A DNA stretch of 64,000 nt from Cardiobacterium sp. Marseille-Q4385 (GTDB lineage Bacteria; Pseudomonadota; Gammaproteobacteria; Cardiobacteriales; Cardiobacteriaceae). Both the position numbers and the translations under genes were made by a program. The DNA lies in contig NZ_OU745373.1 of the NCBI RefSeq assembly GCF_916618745.1, forward strand, positions 1,252,001 to 1,316,000, written 5' to 3'. This document shows, in pieces, positions 58,255 to 64,000 of the stretch; the first letter of the stretch is position 1; every line of letters starts with the position of its first letter. The notes beneath the pieces are model-generated. The model searched no databases, was not told the origin of the DNA, and was given only the letters and a program-made list of their open reading frames with translations.

Positions 58255-61200
58255 TTACGGCATTTGCAATGGGTTGATGAGAAGAGGCGGGGTTAGCAGG
58301 TTGCTGCTATGGGGCTCAATCTGCGCAGGAGCCGCCTGAGCGCCGGTAAATGCCGCCATTGCGTTAATCAGCTGCTGTGCCTGTACCGCACTGCGCGCAT
58401 CCAGACCGGATTGCCGCCGGATATCGTCAAGCGAGATCGTCTTGTCGGCAAAGGCAAAACGCTCGATACGGCTGCTGCCATCGGCAGCGAAATAATCACG
58501 GATACGCAGTGAATCTTCGCCGTTGTAGCCGTAGAGCAGCAGGTCTTGCGCCTCCTGACGGAATTGCACCTCGGCCAGGCGGATATCTTCCAGTTGCAAG
58601 GTGTCGTTATCCGTATCGTTGCCCCGGTCGTGGATGACATCCTGTCCGTGTCCTTTGCTGACGCGGTAAGTATCATCCCCTGCGCCGCCACTTTGGTAGT
58701 CGTTGCCGGCACCGCCGATGAGCACATCGTCGCCGTTCTGACCGAAGAGAATGTCATCCCCCTCGCCGGCATAGAGCGTGTCTTCACCGTCGCCACCCTG
58801 CAATTCATCATTGCCGGCTTCGCCGAAGAGGATGTCATTGCCCTCATTGCCAAAGAGACGGTCATTGCCCAGGCTGCCGTAGAGTTCATCCTCGCCCGCG
58901 CCGCCGACAAGAGCGTCATCTCCGGCATCGCCGAAGAGTTTGTCGTTGCCGTTCTGGCCGAAGAGGATATCGTCGCCGTTGCCGCCGTAGAGTTCGTCTT
59001 CACCGTCGCCACCCTGCAATTCATCATTGCCCTCATCGCCGTAGAGCTTGTCATTGCCTTCATTGCCGAAGAGATGGTCGTCGCCGTGGCCGCCGAAGAG
59101 CTCGTCTTCGCCCGCGCCACCGACCATTTTGTCGTTGCCGTTGTCGCCAAAGAGTTTGTCGTTGCCGTTCTGGCCGAAGAGGATATCGTCGCCGTTGCCG
59201 CCGTAGAGTTCGTCTTCACCGTCGCCGCCCTGCAATTCATCATTGCCTTCGTCGCCGTAGAGCTTGTCATTGCCGTTCCGGCCAAAGACGAGATCATTAC
59301 CCGCGCCGGCAAAGATTTGATCATCGCCGTTACCGCCGAGGAGCGTGTCGTCCCCGTTCGTGCCATACAGCGTGCGGCCCGCTTCGGGTTCTACTGGTTG
59401 CGGGTCAACGGGATTCGGGTCAACGGGTTTCGGGTCAACGGGTTTCGGGTCAACGGGTTTCGGGTCAACGGTCTTCGGGTCAACGGGTTTCGGGTCGACG
59501 GGCTTCGGGTCGCCGGGTTTCGGGTCAACGGGTTTCGGGTCAACGGGTTTCGGGTCAACGGGTTTCGGGTCAACGGGTTTCGGGTCAACGGGTTTCGGGT
59601 CAACGGGTTTCGGGTCAACGGGTTTCGGGTCAACGGGTTTCGGGTCAACGGGTTTCGGGTCAACGGGTTTCGGGTCAACGGGTTTCGGGTCAACGGGTTT
59701 CGGGTCAACGGGTTTCGGGTCAACGGGTTTCGGGTCAACGGGTTTCGGGTCAACGGGTTTCGGGTCAACGGGTTTCGGGTCAACGGGTTTCGGGTCAACG
59801 GGTTTCGGGTCAACGGGTTTCGGGTCAACGGGTTTCGGGTCAACGGGTTTCGGGTCAACGGGTTTCGGGTCAACGGGTTTCGGGTCAACGGGTTTCGGGT
59901 CAACGGGATTCGGGTCAACGGGTTTCGGATTCACCGGATCGTCACTGCTGCTATCGGCCAGATTTATCCCGTAGAGACCATTGGCAAAAACGGGGATGCT
60001 GATGATGCCGGGTTTGTCAGCGTAGGTAATCTGCGCGCGGTCGCCATACCACGCCAGTTTCCAGCCCTGACCGCTGTCCCAGTGGTGCTCGTCAACCTTG
60101 CGCCAGGTCAAATTGGCGGCACGGCTGCTGTCCAGATAGATGTGATCAGTCTTGCCGTCGTCGTCCACAGTATCCGTGGTGTTTTCGTCCAGCTCGCTGC
60201 TTGTAAAGTAGTAATCGTCGCTGTCGGCACCACCGCGAAGGATGTCACTGCCTGCGCCACCTATCAGCTTGTCCTTGCCGATGCCGCCATAAAGCGTGTC
60301 GTTGCCAGCATCGCCATAGAGGGTATCGTCATTATCAGCCCCTTCAGCAGGCGCAATATCGCCGCTGCCCGCATGGCCGTTGTCGTCGCCCCAGAGGATA
60401 TCGTCCCCCTCGCCACCATGCAGGGTGTCGCCGCCGTCCTGACCGATGATGAGGTCATCCCCATCGCCGCCGTAGAGGAAATCCTGGGCGCCACCGCTGG
60501 CGGCGCGGTGTTCCTCCTTGTCCTGATGCTTGAACGGGGCGTGAATCTCGTAGTCGCCCTCGACACGCAGAATACTGATCGTCCAGATGGCACGATCTGA
60601 AGGTAGATTGGCAGTATTCTGATTGCCGGACAACTCCCAGCCGTTACTGCTAAAAGTGTGATCCCAAGTGGGATAACGGGCCATCCCTTTCTCTATCTCG
60701 GGGGTGATGATGGTCGTGCCGCCGGGCCCATATGAAGGCTTGTATCTCACCGTGACATCTTCCGCCGTGCCATGGAATGTCCGTTTCATCTGCACATCGG
60801 CACGCATTACGCCATCGCCGAGGATGACGTCGTTACCGGCACCGCCACGAATCGTATCGCTGCCTTCACCGCCTTGCAGAAAATCCTGGCTGGCGCTGCC
60901 GAAAACCTGGTCATTTCCTTCACCGCCAAGCACCCAGTCGCCTTGCTCTGTGCTGGCAGTATTATCCAAATGGCTCTCTTGCTTATTGGCATAGAGCACA
61001 TCATCCCCGGCCATGCCGTTGATAAAGTCCCCGCCGCCGCCGCCGATGATGACATCACCGTCCTTCGCCTTCTTCTCGGCATCGCGCCACTCCTTGCTCG
61101 GCAACACAAACGGACTGCCGTTCAGAAGATCGGCATCATCGCCGCCATCAATCCAGTCGCGTTCATAACTGCCGAAGACAGAATCATTGCCTGCGCCGGT

Positions 61201-63507
61201 CTGTGCGATCAGGGCATAACCCGATTTACCCGCTTTTAGCGCGCCAGCCTGGATACTGTCGCGTGTCTTGGTGCCCACGACGCGAAAACTGCCGGAGGCA
61301 TTGAAAGCAAACACATTCTCCTTGCCGGCAACACCGCTGACGACGGGCGTATCCCCCGCCTCGGGTGGCGTCGTCGGCACAGCGGGTTGCGGTGGCGTTT
61401 CATCCTCTTCGATAAAGAGCCCCAAGTCCCCGTTCTTCCAGTGGTGAATATCGGCAAAAGCCTTGTAGCTGCCGTCCTTCAGCACGGAAATCTCCCAGCG
61501 GTCATTCATCAAATTGCGGAAACTGAAGCGCTTGTCATCCGTGTAATAGCCGCCGCGCGGCTTGAACACCAGCTTGTGATAAGCCGTGCCGTCCACCTGC
61601 AGCAAACCCTTGCCGTCGGCATCAAAAACCGTGCTCTTATCGTTGTAGCTGCTGGCGAACACATACGTATCCTGCCCCAAGCCGCCTTCCAGATAATCCT
61701 TGCCGCCCTTGCCGTCGAGCACATCATCCTGATTGCCGCCGTACAAATGATCCTTATCCGTGCCGCCGCCTAGCGCATTACGCTCGTTCGGCTTGCCGAA
61801 TACGACACGGTTGAGATCCTGCCTCGGCTTGTCCTGTCCGGCGGAAACCTTCCAGCTCTCCGCATCGCTGACAAAAGGATGGGAGCCGAGATCAACATAC
61901 GACCACTCCCCACGCGCGACATCGCTCACCTGCGCCGCCGTCAGCGCCTTCTGTCCATTCTTCAAATAGCGCGCCTGCAATAGCAGCATCGTCGCGCGAT
62001 CGCGCAGATAAGGCGCAGTCATCCCCTGCGGATGCTGCGCATCCCAAAGCGCCAGCGAACCGTCCGCATTATCGGCGGACACATCGGCACCGGCAGCGAT
62101 CACGGGCGCCAGATGTCGCAGGGCATAGCGGTAAGCCATATCCCCCTGCGCCTGCTGCACCAGCTCATCCACAGCCATCTCGCTATCGCGCAGCATGACC
62201 TTCTTCTCCGCCAAAGCGGTGGGAATCTGCGCGGCGCCGCCATCCTTGCCGAAGACCTGCCCACCCAGATGATCAAACAGTGCCTGCTGCCGCGCAGCAT
62301 CAAGAGAATGCGTGAGCTGCCGCAAACCCTGCGGGAACGCCTCGCCGTACAGACCGGTGGAAACCGCGTTTGCCAGCCCTGCCGCCCGGCTCACTTCCGG
62401 CGCAAAACCATAGCGGTCTGCGCCGAGAATGGCGGCAAACAGCGGCGTGAACGTCGCGCGGCTTTGCACTGTTTCGCTGTCCATATCCATCGCCCAGCCC
62501 ATCCACGCCGCCTTGGCCTTGCCGGCATCGGCGGCATCCTTCACCGCCCGCGTCGCTGTGGCGGCAAAATCGATCAGCCCGCCCATGACCCCGGCCTTGC
62601 GCAGAAGCCTGAGCGTGCTGTCGGCAAAAGCATAATGATTCGTGCCGAATTCCCCCTTGCCCTTATCGTATTGATGACGGTTATAAAGAATTTCCTCGGG
62701 AATATCCCGCCCATATCCCTGCACCAATTTGCCGTAGTTCTCCGCCGTAATTTCTGTATAGACAAAGCTATTGGCAAAATCCCTGACGGTTTCATCAAGC
62801 GTGCCCTTATTGGCAAAATCAGCATTCGGTGACAGGGTCAGGCGGGTATGCTTGCTGCCCGAAAGCAGCATGATATTTCTCAATGCCTGTTTCTTACCAG
62901 TAACATCGGCATCATGATAAATATTGCGCAAAGTATCGGCAGAAATGCCATTGACCGATGTTAGGCTATTATTCTGCGTGATACCGTCAATTAAAGTGGG
63001 TATTTCCGTTTGCAGCAGGACTGAATCCGGACGCGGCCTGACGGTCATAATCCGTACCGCCTTTGTGGTAGCCTCGGCAAAGCGCTTGGAAGTCTTTGCC
63101 CATAGTCCCTCAGTACCATCAAACATAAAGGCCGTCTTCTGTTTGCCAAGCTCGCTTTCATAAGGTAAATTATTGTATTTATTTATAATTTGTTTTTCGT
63201 TTTCTCCTTGAATAGCTAGGGAAACAGCCACTAAATATTTAAAGTCATTATTATCCAATGTTTTTGCAGCAATGGTTTTATCAATTACCCTGATATTTTT
63301 GTCTTTTGCCATTGCCTTTGATACATCAGCCGTGCCTATTACGGCATTATTATGATTAATACTACCGGCATACAAAACGGTAGTGTCGCCCTTGGCATCA
63401 ATAGACAATTGCCGGATAAAACTGGCTAAACGATGTCGCAATTTCTCACCTTGCAACCCGGAGCGTTTAATATTTTCCAGTTTTTGTGTGATGTCATCGC
63501 TGTTCAT
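58255..63507 (-). CDS. Large RTX (hemolysin-type calcium-binding) protein, 1750 residues
   Basis: The N-terminal 600 residues lack glycine repeats and include TTVLYAGSINHNNAVIGT and helical stretches; I recognise no catalytic family. A first RTX block (GGXGXDXUX nonapeptides) begins near residue 600 (LYGGNQDDVLDGKGGKDYLEGG in part) and recurs to about 1130. Residues about 1193-1370 are some 35 copies of PVDPK. A second RTX block of over 20 nonapeptides follows, organised as 72-residue super-repeats, then the calcium-binding-related domain (DLLLYGYNGEDSLRIRDYF in part) and a C-terminal tail that may be a type I secretion signal. No hlyB/D-like genes are adjacent. The 5' 900 bp are AT-rich, unlike the rest. 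Confidence 0.9.
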   Translation of the reverse strand: MNSDDITQKLENIKRSGLQGEKLRHRLASFIRQLSIDAKGDTTVLYAGSINHNNAVIGTADVSKAMAKDKNIRVIDKTIAAKTLDNNDFKYLVAVSLAIQGENEKQIINKYNNLPYESELGKQKTAFMFDGTEGLWAKTSKRFAEATTKAVRIMTVRPRPDSVLLQTEIPTLIDGITQNNSLTSVNGISADTLRNIYHDADVTGKKQALRNIMLLSGSKHTRLTLSPNADFANKGTLDETVRDFANSFVYTEITAENYGKLVQGYGRDIPEEILYNRHQYDKGKGEFGTNHYAFADSTLRLLRKAGVMGGLIDFAATATRAVKDAADAGKAKAAWMGWAMDMDSETVQSRATFTPLFAAILGADRYGFAPEVSRAAGLANAVSTGLYGEAFPQGLRQLTHSLDAARQQALFDHLGGQVFGKDGGAAQIPTALAEKKVMLRDSEMAVDELVQQAQGDMAYRYALRHLAPVIAAGADVSADNADGSLALWDAQHPQGMTAPYLRDRATMLLLQARYLKNGQKALTAAQVSDVARGEWSYVDLGSHPFVSDAESWKVSAGQDKPRQDLNRVVFGKPNERNALGGGTDKDHLYGGNQDDVLDGKGGKDYLEGGLGQDTYVFASSYNDKSTVFDADGKGLLQVDGTAYHKLVFKPRGGYYTDDKRFSFRNLMNDRWEISVLKDGSYKAFADIHHWKNGDLGLFIEEDETPPQPAVPTTPPEAGDTPVVSGVAGKENVFAFNASGSFRVVGTKTRDSIQAGALKAGKSGYALIAQTGAGNDSVFGSYERDWIDGGDDADLLNGSPFVLPSKEWRDAEKKAKDGDVIIGGGGGDFINGMAGDDVLYANKQESHLDNTASTEQGDWVLGGEGNDQVFGSASQDFLQGGEGSDTIRGGAGNDVILGDGVMRADVQMKRTFHGTAEDVTVRYKPSYGPGGTTIITPEIEKGMARYPTWDHTFSSNGWELSGNQNTANLPSDRAIWTISILRVEGDYEIHAPFKHQDKEEHRAASGGAQDFLYGGDGDDLIIGQDGGDTLHGGEGDDILWGDDNGHAGSGDIAPAEGADNDDTLYGDAGNDTLYGGIGKDKLIGGAGSDILRGGADSDDYYFTSSELDENTTDTVDDDGKTDHIYLDSSRAANLTWRKVDEHHWDSGQGWKLAWYGDRAQITYADKPGIISIPVFANGLYGINLADSSSDDPVNPKPVDPNPVDPKPVDPKPVDPKPVDPKPVDPKPVDPKPVDPKPVDPKPVDPKPVDPKPVDPKPVDPKPVDPKPVDPKPVDPKPVDPKPVDPKPVDPKPVDPKPVDPKPVDPKPVDPKPVDPKPVDPKPVDPKPVDPKPGDPKPVDPKPVDPKTVDPKPVDPKPVDPKPVDPNPVDPQPVEPEAGRTLYGTNGDDTLLGGNGDDQIFAGAGNDLVFGRNGNDKLYGDEGNDELQGGDGEDELYGGNGDDILFGQNGNDKLFGDNGNDKMVGGAGEDELFGGHGDDHLFGNEGNDKLYGDEGNDELQGGDGEDELYGGNGDDILFGQNGNDKLFGDAGDDALVGGAGEDELYGSLGNDRLFGNEGNDILFGEAGNDELQGGDGEDTLYAGEGDDILFGQNGDDVLIGGAGNDYQSGGAGDDTYRVSKGHGQDVIHDRGNDTDNDTLQLEDIRLAEVQFRQEAQDLLLYGYNGEDSLRIRDYFAADGSSRIERFAFADKTISLDDIRRQSGLDARSAVQAQQLINAMAAFTGAQAAPAQIEPHSSNLLTPPLLINPLQMP
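59397..59931. repeat. 15 bp tandem repeat coding the PVDPK spacer
   Basis: About 35 copies of CGGGTCAACGGGTTT lie head to tail within the RTX gene. Most are identical; four or five near the 3' (protein C-terminal) end differ by one base (GTCTTC, GTCGAC, GTCGCC). Because the period is a multiple of three and lacks stops, several other frames stay open across it; those are not genes. Confidence 0.95.
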
Positions 63508-63522
63508 TACGCACCTCGATAT

Positions 63523-63936
63523 TTAAAACTCAAAAATGAAATCTGTTGGCTCAGTCTTACTAGGAAACCCGCATATTCCATGAATCCTTAACGCTTCTTT
63601 CAGTACAGAGAAAGATTCCTCTTTTTCCTCATTAGGAATAGTGGAAGCAATAATATAGCGTAAAATAAAGGTATCCTCTTTAATTTTGTGTTCTTTATCA
63701 TCCCTCAGATAAATGCAGGATGAAAACTCCATCACTTTTCCTCTATAAAAGTAAAGCCAATTATTAAGTATATAGGGTGGAGAATCTGGTGGTTCCTCCC
63801 TATAATTAACAGTTTTATTTACAAAAATGTCTCTATCCTGATTGATCGCCCAATATCGGGCAATGCCGAAATTAACCCCCATGGCTTGATACTTCTCCCG
63901 GTCAGCATTACTGATTCTTTCATTAGTGAATTTCAT
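63523..63936 (-). CDS. Hypothetical AT-rich protein upstream of the RTX gene
   Basis: The 137-residue protein (KFTNERISNADREKYQAMG at the start; YFYRGKVMEFSSCIYLRDD in the middle) is predicted soluble with several beta strands and no signal peptide. GGAAAAACG precedes the ATG. It lies 15 bp before the RTX gene on the same strand and shares its AT-rich composition. An immunity or accessory role is plausible from context only. I recognise no family. The last 60 bp of the window hold nothing I can identify. Confidence 0.7.
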   Translation of the reverse strand: MKFTNERISNADREKYQAMGVNFGIARYWAINQDRDIFVNKTVNYREEPPDSPPYILNNWLYFYRGKVMEFSSCIYLRDDKEHKIKEDTFILRYIIASTIPNEEKEESFSVLKEALRIHGICGFPSKTEPTDFIFEF

Positions 63937-64000
63937 ATCGTTTTTCCTTGTGGTAAATAAAGGCGGTAGACAAAGCCGTCGTCGATTCCTATGCGGCGTA

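Noticed and set aside
58546..60600. A 684-codon open frame on the plus strand opposite the RTX gene, and shorter GSTGF- and TRNPL-type frames across the same repeats
   Set aside because: They arise because the 15 bp and 27 bp coding repeats have periods divisible by three and contain no stops in other frames. The minus-strand frame has recognisable RTX and calcium-binding domains; the others are only low-complexity.
1..64000. Assignment to Neisseria on the basis of the Correia-like repeats and the lolB-prs-rplY-pth order
   Set aside because: I saw no Neisseria-type uptake sequences (GCCGTCTGAA), EF-P is the lysine type, DnaA and MinE look gammaproteobacterial, and codon style differs. The host guess stays Cardiobacteriaceae, unproven.

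Overview
The window reads as ordinary chromosome from a GC-rich (roughly 58-60% by eye) gammaproteobacterium. My best guess is the family Cardiobacteriaceae (Cardiobacterium or a close relative); this is inference. The elongation factor P has a lysine at the modification site in an Escherichia-like context, unlike the arginine type of Neisseria. LolB, BamE, MinCDE and the hemA-TPR-lolB-tRNA-prs-rplY-pth order also fit a gamma- or beta-proteobacterium. I saw none of the dense uptake sequences expected of Neisseria.

Layout. 0-1.8 kb: end of minC, then minD, minE, hslR. 2.2-4.0 kb (minus): a StiP-like protein and a HAD hydrolase of the kind found near ter stress genes. 4.1-6.0 kb: a GbsR-type regulator and three small membrane proteins. 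6.2-12.1 kb (minus): Ohr peroxidase, an AspT/YidE-type transporter, a DUF6882-like protein and the mannose PTS manXYZ. 12.4-17.3 kb (minus): msbA, a low-molecular-weight phosphatase, dnaA and dnaN, with a DnaA-box cluster between dnaA and dnaN. 17.9-29.5 kb: prfA and hemA (minus), then TPR protein, lolB, tRNA-Gln, prs, rplY, pth, ychF, efp, a ydbL-like gene and bamE. 29.5-36 kb: serS, an AlkD-like protein, a DUF2459 protein, a VOC protein, an ascorbate-type PTS pair and grxD. 36-41 kb: priA (minus) and znuC-[SUKH-like gene]-znuB. 41-47.5 kb: a DUF1176 protein, a Crp/Fnr regulator, a UPF0266 protein, manA and prmC. 48.1-52.3 kb: a truncated DnaB-like RecA domain followed by an McrBC system. 52.4-58 kb: sixA, a cysteine hydrolase, an MFS-acyltransferase fusion, a Sel1-repeat protein with a premature stop, and a CitE-like lyase. 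58.2-63.9 kb (minus): a 1750-residue RTX protein and a small AT-rich neighbour.

The most striking non-coding content is a set of repeat families: (1) 107-108 bp and 151 bp elements that look like Neisseria Correia elements, including the short and long forms; (2) a second inverted-repeat element family that shares a hairpin insert with the long Correia-like copy; (3) a 306 bp element with 18 bp terminal inverted repeats; (4) a dispersed and tandem 25-27 bp repeat with core CCAAGCGGCGTAAATACTGG. The functional regions that most deserve follow-up are the DnaB-like/McrBC cluster, the RTX locus, and the dnaA operon with its candidate origin.
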